Shown one piece after another: positions 9,022-16,802 of a stretch of DNA of 64,000 nucleotides. The translations under genes and the position numbers were made by a program. Below the pieces are notes generated by a model, which was not told where the DNA came from, ran no database searches, and worked only from the letters and a program-made list of their open reading frames with translations. This stretch comes from Pseudomonadota bacterium (GTDB taxonomy: Bacteria > Myxococcota_A > UBA796 > SXON01). Each line of letters opens with the position of its first letter. Position 1 is the first letter of the stretch. The stretch lies in the NCBI GenBank assembly GCA_030684355.1, contig JAUXTN010000251.1, forward strand, positions 1 through 64,000, in the 5' to 3' direction.

Positions 9022-10278
9022 GTGATCCTGCTCTCCGTCGCGATAAGCGTGCTCCCATCGGCCTCCGCCTTCTGCGGCACCTACGTCGGCCAGGCCGGCT
9101 CGGACCTCTACAACCACGCCAGCCAGGTCGCGGTCGTCCGCCAGGGCAACCACACGACCCTCTCGCTCGCGATGGACTACGAGGGGCCGCTCGACCAGTT
9201 CGCCATCGTCATCCCCGTGCCGGTCGTGCTCGGCCCGGACGACGTGCAGCGGATCGACGCCACGATCTTCGACACGCTCGACGCCTACTCCGGGCCCCGC
9301 CTCGTCTCGTACGCGTGCGAGGACTTCGCGGAGGCCCGGCAGGGATGCAGCTTCGGCTGCCAGGAGACGAGCATCAACTACGCATCCCCCCGGGCGGCCT
9401 CGGACGATGCGGCCGGCGTCGTCGTCGAGAGCGCCTTCACCGAGGGCGAGTACGAGATCGTGGTCCTCTCCGCGGAGGAGTCGAGCGGCCTGTACGACTG
9501 GCTCGACGCCAACGGCTACGAGCTGCCGGCGGGCGGCGAGGCCATCCTCGACGAGTACATCGACGCCGGGAGCTACTTCTTCGCGGCCAAGGTCACCCTC
9601 GAATCGACCGACGGCACGAAGGGCCTCTCGCCGCTCCAGTTCAGTTACGACAGCGCGGTGTTCTCCCTGCCCGTCCGCATCGGCACGATCTCCTCCGACG
9701 GCGACCAGGACGTGATCATCTACGGCCTCACCAACACGGCCGAAGGTGCCATCGGCATCTCCAACTACCCCGAGGTGGAGGTCGAGACCGAGTGCATGTG
9801 GGACGACGAAGGGGAGGGGTTCGGGGCCTTCTACATGGATCAGTTCGAGGCCGCCCAGGCGACCGAGTCGCGCCCCGGCTGGGTGACCGAATATTCGTGG
9901 AGCTCCGCGGGCTGTGACCCCTGCAGCGGCAACCCCCCGGATGACACGCAGCTCGCCGCGCTTGGCTTCGCCGGCGAGGGGTTCGACCTGCACTTCACCC
10001 GGCTCCACCTCCGCTATGGCCCCAACGACGTCGACCAGGACCTGACGCTCTACGCCTCCGGCATCGCGACGAACGAGCAGGTGAAGTACATCACCTACAA
10101 GTCCGACCTCGAGGACCTCTACCCGATCTGCGGCGAGGGCATGGCGGAGGACCCCGGCACCTGCGACGACGGCGAGGCGATCGACGCCACCAAGACCGGT
10201 TGCGGCGCGCCGATCGTGCCCCTCGCGGGCCTCGCGGCCGCCGCCGCCGCGCTGATCGTGCGCCGCCGCCGGAGCTAG
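9022..10278 (+). CDS. DUF2330-type secreted protein with C-terminal membrane anchor (paralogue 1)
   Basis: 418 residues from the GTG at 9022, preceded by a GAGG ribosome binding site; this start gives a clean signal peptide ending PSASA before FCGTYVGQAG. The N-terminal segment, the ANDYEG-like block and EYEIVVLSAEES are shared with the next gene and match what I recall of DUF2330 proteins of Myxococcota. Cys pairs (CEDF...GCSFGC, CDPCSG) suggest disulfides. The C-terminus has a Cys, a hydrophobic helix (VPLAGLAAAAAALIV) and RRRRS, resembling a MYXO-CTERM or rhombosortase-type sorting signal. The function of the family is unknown to me. It probably arose by tandem duplication with the gene at 10336. 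Confidence 0.85.
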   Translation: MILLSVAISVLPSASAFCGTYVGQAGSDLYNHASQVAVVRQGNHTTLSLAMDYEGPLDQFAIVIPVPVVLGPDDVQRIDATIFDTLDAYSGPRLVSYACEDFAEARQGCSFGCQETSINYASPRAASDDAAGVVVESAFTEGEYEIVVLSAEESSGLYDWLDANGYELPAGGEAILDEYIDAGSYFFAAKVTLESTDGTKGLSPLQFSYDSAVFSLPVRIGTISSDGDQDVIIYGLTNTAEGAIGISNYPEVEVETECMWDDEGEGFGAFYMDQFEAAQATESRPGWVTEYSWSSAGCDPCSGNPPDDTQLAALGFAGEGFDLHFTRLHLRYGPNDVDQDLTLYASGIATNEQVKYITYKSDLEDLYPICGEGMAEDPGTCDDGEAIDATKTGCGAPIVPLAGLAAAAAALIVRRRRS

Positions 10279-10335
10279 CCGCATCAGGGCTTGCCACGGG
10301 GCTCATCCGCGGCCACTCTCCCGGTGAGGTACCCC

Positions 10336-11673
10336 ATGCCGCTCCTCGCGCTCCTGACCCTCGCCGGCCCCGCCCACGCCTTCTGCGGCACCTACGTGGG
10401 GCAGGCCGGCACCTCGCTCTACAACGGCGCGAGCCAGGTGGTGATCAGCCGCCAGGGCACCCGCACGACCCTCACGCTGGCGAACGACTACGAGGGCGAC
10501 GCCACCGCGTTCGCCCTCCTGGTGCCGGTGCCGAAGGTGCTCGGCCCGGACGACGTCGCGGTGGTCGACCCCGCGCTGTTCGGCCGGCTCGACGCCTACT
10601 CGGGGCCGCGGCTCGTGGCGTACACGTGCGAGCAGCTGCACCCGGCCTACGACACCGCCACGATGGCGGACTCGGACGACGGCGGCGCCGAGGGCTCACC
10701 CGCGGAGGACTCGGTCACGGTCGAGGCCTCCTTCACCGCCGGCGAGTACGACATCGTCGTGCTCTCCGCGGAGGAGTCCGGCGGGCTCTTGGAGTGGCTC
10801 GACGCCAACGGCTACGGCGTGGACGACGCCGCGGCCGCGCTCCTCGGCGAGTACATCGACGGCGGCGCCTACTTCTTCGCGGCGAAGGTGGCGCTGGAGC
10901 GCCTCCCCGACGGCGCGAGCTACCTCTCGCCGCTCCGCTTCGGCTACGAGAGCGACGTCTTCGGGCTCCCCATCCGCCTCGGCACGCTCAACTCGCCGGG
11001 CATCCAGGACCTCATCGTCTACGCGGTGAACGACTACGCGAGCGGCAGCGTGGGGGTCTCCAACTACCCCGAGGCCACGATCGAGCAGGAGTGCATGTTC
11101 CGGGTCGGGGACTACGCCACGTTCGGTGAGTTCTACGGCGCCCAGTTCGCGGATGCCATGGCGACGCAGGAGCGGGCCTCCTGGGTGCGCGAGTACGCCT
11201 GGGGCGGCGGCGGGTGCGACCCCTGCTCGGGCGAGCCCCCGTCGGACGCCGACCTCGCGGCGGTGGGCTTCGTCGGCACGAGCACGGACGCCTTCTTCAC
11301 GCGCCTCCACCTGCGCTACGGCGCCGGCGCCGCCGACCAGGACCTCGTCCTCTACCCCTCGAACGACCCCACGGCGTCGCAGGTCCGCTACATCCAGTAC
11401 GCCGAGGAGCTGGAGGCCGACTTCCCGATCTGCGGCGTGGGCTTCGTCACCGACGGCGGCTCTTGCGACGCCGCCACCGATGACGTCCCCCCGCTGGGAG
11501 ACCCCGGCGGCAGCGGGCTTGGAGGCCCCGACCCCGAGTGCGCATGTGGCACGCCGTCACCGACGGGGGCCGCGCTCTGGGCGTTCGCGGCCATGCTTGC
11601 CGGGTTTCGCGGCCGCCGCCGCCCGGCCCGAGCGCCGCTCCCGTTGAAAAGCCACGAGGGAGCGCCGCTCTAG
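10336..11673 (+). CDS. DUF2330-type secreted protein (paralogue 2)
   Basis: 445 residues from the ATG at 10336, with the ribosome binding site GTGAGG spaced as in paralogue 1. The signal peptide ends PAHA before FCGTYVGQAG, identical to the sister protein's mature start. Shared blocks include SLYN.ASQV, NDYEGD, DAYSGPRLVAYTCEQL, EYDIVVLSAEES, SNYPEATIEQECMF and CDPCSGEPPSDADLAAVGF. The C-terminus carries CACGTPSPTGAALW, a hydrophobic stretch and an Arg-rich tail (RGRRRPAR), again a plausible sorting signal but longer and more degraded than in paralogue 1. It lies 57 bases after paralogue 1 and is probably cotranscribed. Function unknown. Confidence 0.85.
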   Translation: MPLLALLTLAGPAHAFCGTYVGQAGTSLYNGASQVVISRQGTRTTLTLANDYEGDATAFALLVPVPKVLGPDDVAVVDPALFGRLDAYSGPRLVAYTCEQLHPAYDTATMADSDDGGAEGSPAEDSVTVEASFTAGEYDIVVLSAEESGGLLEWLDANGYGVDDAAAALLGEYIDGGAYFFAAKVALERLPDGASYLSPLRFGYESDVFGLPIRLGTLNSPGIQDLIVYAVNDYASGSVGVSNYPEATIEQECMFRVGDYATFGEFYGAQFADAMATQERASWVREYAWGGGGCDPCSGEPPSDADLAAVGFVGTSTDAFFTRLHLRYGAGAADQDLVLYPSNDPTASQVRYIQYAEELEADFPICGVGFVTDGGSCDAATDDVPPLGDPGGSGLGGPDPECACGTPSPTGAALWAFAAMLAGFRGRRRPARAPLPLKSHEGAPL

Positions 11674-11686
11674 AGCGATTCGGGGC

Positions 11687-11716
11687 TTGACTCGGGCGTG
11701 ACGGGCGCCGTACCCT
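11687..11716 (+). promoter_or_regulatory. Candidate promoter for the acyl-CoA ligase gene
   Basis: TTGACT (11687-11692), 18-base spacer, TACCCT (11711-11716). The GTG start is 21 bases further on and has its own ribosome binding site (GAGGAG). Same spacing as the candidate at 2449. By-eye call. Confidence 0.4.
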
Positions 11717-11737
11717 TCTCGCCCGAGGAGCTGCCCC

Positions 11738-13522
11738 GTGCCCACCGATACGATCCCCGCCCGCTTGTTCGAGACCGCGCGCCGACACCCCGACGCCCTG
11801 GCCTACCGGGTCAAGGTCGGAGCCGAGTGGCGCTCGACCAACTACTCGACCTACGCCGCGGAGGTGCGCCAGGCCGCCCGTGCGCTCGTCGCCCTCGGGC
11901 TCCCGCAGGGCGGCACCGTCTGCATCCTCGGCTTCAACCGGCCGGAGTGGGTCATCGTGGACGTGGCGGCGATGCTCGTCGGCGCCGCGCCCGCCGGCAT
12001 CTACACGACCAACTCGCCCTCCGAGGTCCAGTACATCGTCGACCACGCCGAATCCGGCATCGTGTTGCTCGAGAACGCGATGCAGTGGGAGAAGGTGAAG
12101 AAGGTGCGCGACCAGCTCCCCCACCTCCGCCACGTGGTGATGATGAAGGGCGCCGTCGTCGACGACCCCATCGCGATGACCTGGGAGCAGTTCCTCGCGC
12201 GCGCCGACGAGACGCCCGACGCCGAGATCGACCGCCGCCTCGCCGCGCTCAAGAAGGACGACCTCGCGACGCTCATCTACACGTCCGGCACCACCGGCCC
12301 GCCCAAGGCGGTGATGCTCTCCCACGAGAACCTCGCGTGGACCTCGAAGACCGCCATCGACATGGTCGGCATCGGCCCCGGCGATTGCAGCCTCTCCTAC
12401 CTGCCGCTCTCGCACATCGCCGAGCAGATGTTCTCCATCCACGCGCCGATCTCGTGCGGCAGCAGCATCTCCTACGCCGAGAGCATGGAGAAGGTGCCGG
12501 AGAACCTCCGGGAGGTCGAGCCGACCATCCTGTTCGCCGTGCCGCGCATCTGGGAGAAGTTCCACGCCGGCGTCTCGGCGAAGCTCTCCCTGGCCACCGG
12601 CATGAAGGCGAAGCTCGCCTCCTGGGCGGTCGGCGTCGGGCAGCGCTACCACGCCATCAACGGGCTGGGGCAGGACCCGGGCGCGTTCCTGCGCTTCCAG
12701 CACACGCTCGCCGGGAAGCTCATCTACTCCAAGATCAAGCCGGTCCTCGGCCTCACCCGCGCGCGGGTGTGCGTCAGCGGCGCCGCGCCGGTGGCCAAGG
12801 AGGTCCTGATGTTCCTCTCCGGCATCGACGTGCTCGTGCACGAGGTGTACGGCCAGAGCGAGGGCAGCGGGCCCACCACGTTCAACCTCCCCGGCAAGAC
12901 GAAGCTCGGCTCGGTCGGCCCCACCATCCCGGGCGCCGAGGTCAAGCTCGCGGAGGACGGCGAGATCCTCCTGCGCGGCCCCAACGTGTTCCTCGGCTAC
13001 TACAAGGACCCCTCCGCCACCGCCGAGACCCTCATCGACGGCTGGCTCCACTCCGGGGACCTCGGCGCCTTCGACGCCGACGGCTTCCTGTCGATCGTGG
13101 GCCGCAAGAAGGAGATCCTCATCACCGCCGGCGGCAAGAACGTCGCCCCGAAGAACATCGAGGCGGCGCTGAAGAACCACCCTCTCATCTCGGAAGCGGT
13201 CGTCATCGGGGATCGCCGCGCCTACCTCACCGCGCTCCTCCAGGTGGACCCCGAGGCCCTCGCCCGCTTCGGCGAGGCCAACGGGCTCGGCGCGACGGTG
13301 ACGGTGGACGAGCCGAAGGTCCGCGACGAGCTCCAGAAGGCGGTGGACGCCTGCAACGAGCTGTTCGCGCGGGTGGAGCACGTGCGCAAGTACAAGGTGC
13401 TCCCGCGCCCCCTCGCGATCGACACCGGCGAGCTCACGCCGACGCTGAAGCTCAAGCGCAAGAACATCTACGTGAACTTCTCCAAGGAGATCGAGGAGAT
13501 GTACCAGGCGGGCGAGGCGTAG
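11738..13522 (+). CDS. Long-chain-fatty-acid--CoA ligase (AMP-forming)
   Basis: 594 residues from a GTG with a GAGGAG ribosome binding site 7 bases upstream. It activates fatty acids to acyl-CoA through an acyl-adenylate. The ANL-superfamily motifs are intact: the phosphate-binding loop TLIYTSGTTGPPKAVMLSH (about 177-196), YGQSEGSGPTT (about 370), SGDLGAFDADGFLSIVGRKK (about 440) and the C-terminal catalytic Lys region (TPTLKLKRKNIYVNF, about 566). At about 600 residues with NRPEWVIVDVAAMLVGAAPAG it resembles bubblegum/FACS-type ligases. It appears monocistronic, sitting between the DUF2330 pair and the pyrimidine genes. Chain-length preference is not readable. Confidence 0.92.
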   Translation: MPTDTIPARLFETARRHPDALAYRVKVGAEWRSTNYSTYAAEVRQAARALVALGLPQGGTVCILGFNRPEWVIVDVAAMLVGAAPAGIYTTNSPSEVQYIVDHAESGIVLLENAMQWEKVKKVRDQLPHLRHVVMMKGAVVDDPIAMTWEQFLARADETPDAEIDRRLAALKKDDLATLIYTSGTTGPPKAVMLSHENLAWTSKTAIDMVGIGPGDCSLSYLPLSHIAEQMFSIHAPISCGSSISYAESMEKVPENLREVEPTILFAVPRIWEKFHAGVSAKLSLATGMKAKLASWAVGVGQRYHAINGLGQDPGAFLRFQHTLAGKLIYSKIKPVLGLTRARVCVSGAAPVAKEVLMFLSGIDVLVHEVYGQSEGSGPTTFNLPGKTKLGSVGPTIPGAEVKLAEDGEILLRGPNVFLGYYKDPSATAETLIDGWLHSGDLGAFDADGFLSIVGRKKEILITAGGKNVAPKNIEAALKNHPLISEAVVIGDRRAYLTALLQVDPEALARFGEANGLGATVTVDEPKVRDELQKAVDACNELFARVEHVRKYKVLPRPLAIDTGELTPTLKLKRKNIYVNFSKEIEEMYQAGEA

Positions 13523-13630
13523 AGGCGGTCGCGTCGCAGGGGGCGTCGGCGGGCCATGCCGGGGCTCCTGCGGCGACGTTCCCGTAGCAAGGTCGACTGT
13601 GCTACACTCGCCGGCTCTCCCTAGGGCTTC

Positions 13631-15091
13631 ATGGATTTGAACGCGCGGAATCTCATCAATGGCGAGTGGCGGGACGCCGCCGTCACCGCCGAGAACACCT
13701 GCCCGGCCGACGGGGCCCGCCTGGGTACGACACCCGTGTCGGGCGCCGACACCATGGTGGAGGCCATCGAGGCCGCCCACGCCGCGTTCCCGGGTTGGTC
13801 GGGCACGCCCGCGCCCAAGCGTGGCGAGCTGCTCTTCCGCCTGGTGCGCATCCTCGAGCGCGAGGCCGAGCCGCTCTCCCGCGCGCTCGCGCTGGAGGAG
13901 GGCAAGGTCATCGGCGAGGCACGCGGCGAGGTCCAGAAGGCCATCCGCTACGTCGAGTTCGCCGCGGGAGACGCCCGGCGCCTCGCCGGCATCACGGTCC
14001 CGAGCGAGCTCTCCGGCACGTTCGCGTTCACGTTCTGGCGCCCGCACGGCGTCGTCGGGCTCATCACGCCGTGGAACTTCCCGGTGTGCATCCCGCTCTG
14101 GAAGATGGCGCCGGCGCTGGTCGCCGGGAACACCGTCGTCTTGAAGCCCGCCCCGGAGACCCCCTACACGGCCCACCTCATCGGCATGTACTGCGAGGAG
14201 GCCGGCTTCCCGAAGGGAGTCGTCAACGTCGTGCATGGAGACGCCGCGCCCGCCCTCGCGCTGATCGACCACCCGCACGTCCGCGCGGTGAGCTTCACCG
14301 GGTCGACCGAGGTGGGCCTGAAGGTGTCGGCGCGGTGCGCGCAGCTCAACAAGCCCGTGCAGTGCGAGATGGGCGGGAAGAACCCGCTCCTCGTGCTGGA
14401 CGACGCCGACCTCGACAAGGCCGCCGCCGCGTGCGCCCAGGGCGCCTTCGGCTCCACCGGGCAGCGCTGCACGGCGACCAGCCGGGCCATCGTCATGGAG
14501 GGCGTGGCGGACGCCTTCGTCGCGAAGGTCGCGGCGCTCGGCCGGGCCCTGCGCGCGGGCCACCCCCTCGAAGAGGGCGTCACCATGGGCCCCTCGGTGA
14601 GCGAGCGCCAGATGGAGAAGGTCGTCTCCTACACGGACATCGGCGCCGCCGAGGCGAAGCTCGTGTTCGGCGGGGGCCGGATCGACGGCCTCCCGCGCGG
14701 CTGGTTCCCCGCGCCGACGATGTTCGACCACGTCGCGCCCACCGCGCGCGTCGCCACCGAGGAGATCTTCGGGCCGGTGCTCTCGGTGATCCGCGTCGCG
14801 AGCGTGGATGACGCCATCGACGCCGCCAACGCGGTGCAGTTCGGCCTCACCGCGTCGGTCTACACGAACGACCTCTCGCGCGCCTTCGCGGTCATCGAGC
14901 GGCTCGACACCGGCATGACCCAGGTGAACGCCCCCACGATGGGCGGCGAAGCCCACCTCCCGTTCGGCGGCGTGAAGAACACCGGCGTCGGCCCGCGCGA
15001 GATGGGCCCGGACGCGTGGAAGTTCTACGCCGAGCAGAAGACCGTCTACATCAACCACGGCGGCGCCCGCCGCACCTCCTCGTTCTACTAG
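13631..15091 (+). CDS. NAD(P)-dependent aldehyde dehydrogenase, possibly malonate-semialdehyde oxidising
   Basis: 486 residues, complete ALDH. Oxyanion Asn lies in TPWNFPV (about 148), the general-base Glu in CEMGGKNP (about 245), the catalytic Cys in GQRCTAT (about 280), and the cofactor Glu in EEIFGPV (about 377). Overall it looks most like alpha-ketoglutaric or succinate semialdehyde dehydrogenases, which form a free acid and not a CoA ester. It lies 38 bases upstream of the beta-ureidopropionase gene and near the beta-alanine aminotransferase, so a role in oxidising malonate semialdehyde from pyrimidine breakdown is plausible. A TACACT hexamer at 13603-13608 could be a -10 element, but its -35 is poor. 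Confidence 0.85.
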   Translation: MDLNARNLINGEWRDAAVTAENTCPADGARLGTTPVSGADTMVEAIEAAHAAFPGWSGTPAPKRGELLFRLVRILEREAEPLSRALALEEGKVIGEARGEVQKAIRYVEFAAGDARRLAGITVPSELSGTFAFTFWRPHGVVGLITPWNFPVCIPLWKMAPALVAGNTVVLKPAPETPYTAHLIGMYCEEAGFPKGVVNVVHGDAAPALALIDHPHVRAVSFTGSTEVGLKVSARCAQLNKPVQCEMGGKNPLLVLDDADLDKAAAACAQGAFGSTGQRCTATSRAIVMEGVADAFVAKVAALGRALRAGHPLEEGVTMGPSVSERQMEKVVSYTDIGAAEAKLVFGGGRIDGLPRGWFPAPTMFDHVAPTARVATEEIFGPVLSVIRVASVDDAIDAANAVQFGLTASVYTNDLSRAFAVIERLDTGMTQVNAPTMGGEAHLPFGGVKNTGVGPREMGPDAWKFYAEQKTVYINHGGARRTSSFY

Positions 15092-15129
15092 ACCCCGTCT
15101 CCCCGACCCGTCCCCCGAGGCTCCCCCGC

Positions 15130-16002
15130 ATGGCACGCAACGTCACCGTCGGCCTGATCCAGGCCTCCAACGTCATCAACGACGAGACCGTCCCCGTCCG
15201 CGAAATCCAGGAGGCGATGTTCGAGAAGCACCTCCCGTTCATCCACCAGGCCGGTGAGCGCGGCGTGCAGATCCTGGGCCTCCAGGAGATCTTCAACGGG
15301 CCGTACTTCTGCCCGGGCCAGGACAAGCGCTGGTACGGCGCCGCCGAGGCGATCGACGGCCCCACGGTCGAGCGCCTGCGCCCCATCGCGAAGAAGTACG
15401 CGATGGCGATGGTGGTCCCCATCTACGAAGCGGCGATGCCCGGGGTCTACTACAACACCGCGGTCATCCTCGACGCCGATGGTTCGACCCTCGGCATCTA
15501 CCGCAAGAACCACATCCCGCAGACCTCCGGGTTCTGGGAGAAGTTCTACTTCAAGCCGGGGAACCTGGGCTACCCGACGTTCCAGACCCGCTACGCCCGC
15601 ATCGGCGCGTACATCTGCTACGACCGCCACTTCCCCGAAGGCGCGCGCCTCCTCGGCCTCCACGGGGCCGAGATCGTGTTCAACCCCTCGGCCACGGTCG
15701 CCGGGCTCTCCCAGTACCTCTGGAAGCTCGAGCAGCCCGCGCACGCCGTGGCGAACGGCTACTTCATGGCGGCGTCGAACCGCGTCGGCACCGAGGCCCC
15801 CTGGGGCATCGGGCGCTTCTACGGCACGAGCTACATCTGCAACCCCCGCGGCGAGTTCCTCGCGACCGCCTCGGAGACCGAGGACGAGCTCGTCATCGCC
15901 ACGTGCGACCTCGACCAGATCGAAGAGGTCCGCCAGACCTGGCAGTTCTTCCGCGACCGCCGCCCGGACAGCTACGGCGACATGGTGAAGGACCTGCCCT
16001 AA
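15130..16002 (+). CDS. Beta-ureidopropionase (N-carbamoyl-beta-alanine amidohydrolase), nitrilase superfamily
   Basis: 290 residues from the ATG at 15130; the frame is open upstream, but only into the preceding gene. The carbon-nitrogen hydrolase triad is visible: Glu53 (LQEIF), Lys126 (YRKNHIP) and Cys163 (ICYDRHFPEG). The sequence around the active site (FNGPYFCPGQD, GFWEKFYFKPGN, FMAASNRVG) is typical of beta-ureidopropionases and N-carbamoylputrescine amidases. The neighbouring dihydropyrimidinase and beta-alanine aminotransferase favour the first. It would hydrolyse N-carbamoyl-beta-alanine to beta-alanine, CO2 and ammonia in the cytoplasm. It follows the aldehyde dehydrogenase by 38 bases, probably in one transcript. 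Confidence 0.9.
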   Translation: MARNVTVGLIQASNVINDETVPVREIQEAMFEKHLPFIHQAGERGVQILGLQEIFNGPYFCPGQDKRWYGAAEAIDGPTVERLRPIAKKYAMAMVVPIYEAAMPGVYYNTAVILDADGSTLGIYRKNHIPQTSGFWEKFYFKPGNLGYPTFQTRYARIGAYICYDRHFPEGARLLGLHGAEIVFNPSATVAGLSQYLWKLEQPAHAVANGYFMAASNRVGTEAPWGIGRFYGTSYICNPRGEFLATASETEDELVIATCDLDQIEEVRQTWQFFRDRRPDSYGDMVKDLP

Positions 16003-16071
16003 GGATTCAGCCGCCGTCGCGCTTTCCGCCCACCCCCCCGGTGCTTCGTTTGGAGGATCGGGGGGCGTTTC

Positions 16072-16602
16072 ATGGGCGAGAACGAAGACCAGAAGTGGCG
16101 GCGGCTCCAGCGGGAGCGCGATCAGAACCTTCCACGCAACGGGGCATCGGTCGTCGAGGCAGAACCCGACAACCGCCTGCTCCATCCGGCCAACGAGGGC
16201 CACGACGAGGAGCGGAGCCGGGTGCGGGAGACGAAGTGGGCCGGCCAGACCGTCGCCGGGAGCGCCGCGCCGCCGGTGTCCACGGCGCCGAGCCCCGGCG
16301 TCGAGCGCGGGGAGGTCGAGACGGGGCCGGGCCCGGAGGCGAAGGCCCACGGCTCGCCGTTCCACGCCGACGATCACCTGCGGGAGCGCCAGGTCCGGGG
16401 CGGCGAGGCGAAGAAGCACCCGCGGGCGCGTGAGGAGACGACGCCGGAGCCGGGGCCGGGGCCCCACCGCCCCGAGGCGCGCGCGGCCGGCGAGGTGGAG
16501 ATCCCACCGAACGCGCGGCCCATCGGCGCGGACGTGACCACCGAGGACCGGCGGGACGAGTACGAGCCCGCGGGAACCCGGCGGAGGCCGCGGGACCTCT
16601 AA
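16072..16602 (+). CDS. Hydrophilic, probably disordered protein of unknown function
   Basis: 176 residues, no signal peptide or hydrophobic segment. It is dominated by Glu, Arg, Pro, Gly and Ala, with Pro/Gly-rich spacers, so intrinsic disorder is likely. A ribosome binding site (TTGGAGGA) sits 15 bases upstream and a G-rich stretch closer, ahead of the ATG. N-terminal motif: GENEDQKWRRLQRERDQNLP. No family recognised. It lies 69 bases after the ureidopropionase gene and right before the repeat and hairpin cluster. An opposite-strand reading frame exists but is compositionally unlike a real protein. It could be spurious, though the Shine-Dalgarno supports it. Confidence 0.5.
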   Translation: MGENEDQKWRRLQRERDQNLPRNGASVVEAEPDNRLLHPANEGHDEERSRVRETKWAGQTVAGSAAPPVSTAPSPGVERGEVETGPGPEAKAHGSPFHADDHLRERQVRGGEAKKHPRAREETTPEPGPGPHRPEARAAGEVEIPPNARPIGADVTTEDRRDEYEPAGTRRRPRDL

Positions 16603-16608
16603 GGCATG

Positions 16609-16682
16609 CGCGCCAGGCGCCTGGAGGGCGGCCGCCGCTCGGGGCGGCCGGTCCGGCGGCTCGGCGCACCGCCGACCGAGCG
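16609..16682 (+). repeat. Dispersed GC-rich repeat, copy B (inverted relative to copy A at 1)
   Basis: Starts CGCGCCAGGCGCCTGG, 7 bases after the stop of the 16072 gene. The first 51 bases are identical to the reverse complement of positions 29-79. The remainder differs by a 5-base deletion and a few substitutions. It merges into a series of perfect hairpins at 16713-16790 in the gap between convergent genes. Confidence 0.8.
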
Positions 16683-16712
16683 GCCTCGCCGCGCTGCCGA
16701 GGCGCGCGGAAG

Positions 16713-16742
16713 CCACCCTCGGCCGAGCGAGGCCGAGGGTGG
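16713..16742. terminator. Hairpin, candidate bidirectional terminator
   Basis: Perfect 12-base-pair stem CCACCCTCGGCC / GGCCGAGGGTGG with a 6-base loop, between convergent genes ending at 16602 and 16803. No U tract on either side, so intrinsic termination is uncertain in this GC-rich genome. Confidence 0.55.
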
Positions 16743-16748
16743 ATCGTG

Positions 16749-16790
16749 CGGCCCGCAAGGGGCCGACGGCACGGCGCCCGCGCCGTGCCG
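16749..16790. terminator. Two further hairpins before the dihydropyrimidinase gene end
   Basis: CGGCCC-GCAAG-GGGCCG (16749-16765) and CGGCACGGCG-CCCG-CGCCGTGCCG (16767-16790, 10 base pairs). The second is 13 bases beyond the stop of the minus-strand hydantoinase gene and would be its natural terminator. Confidence 0.55.
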
Positions 16791-16802
16791 GGGCGCCCGG
16801 TT

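Noticed and set aside
16070..16669. Minus-strand open frame opposite the 16072 gene
   Set aside because: Pro/Arg/Ala/Ser-rich composition, no ribosome binding site, and it runs into the dispersed repeat.
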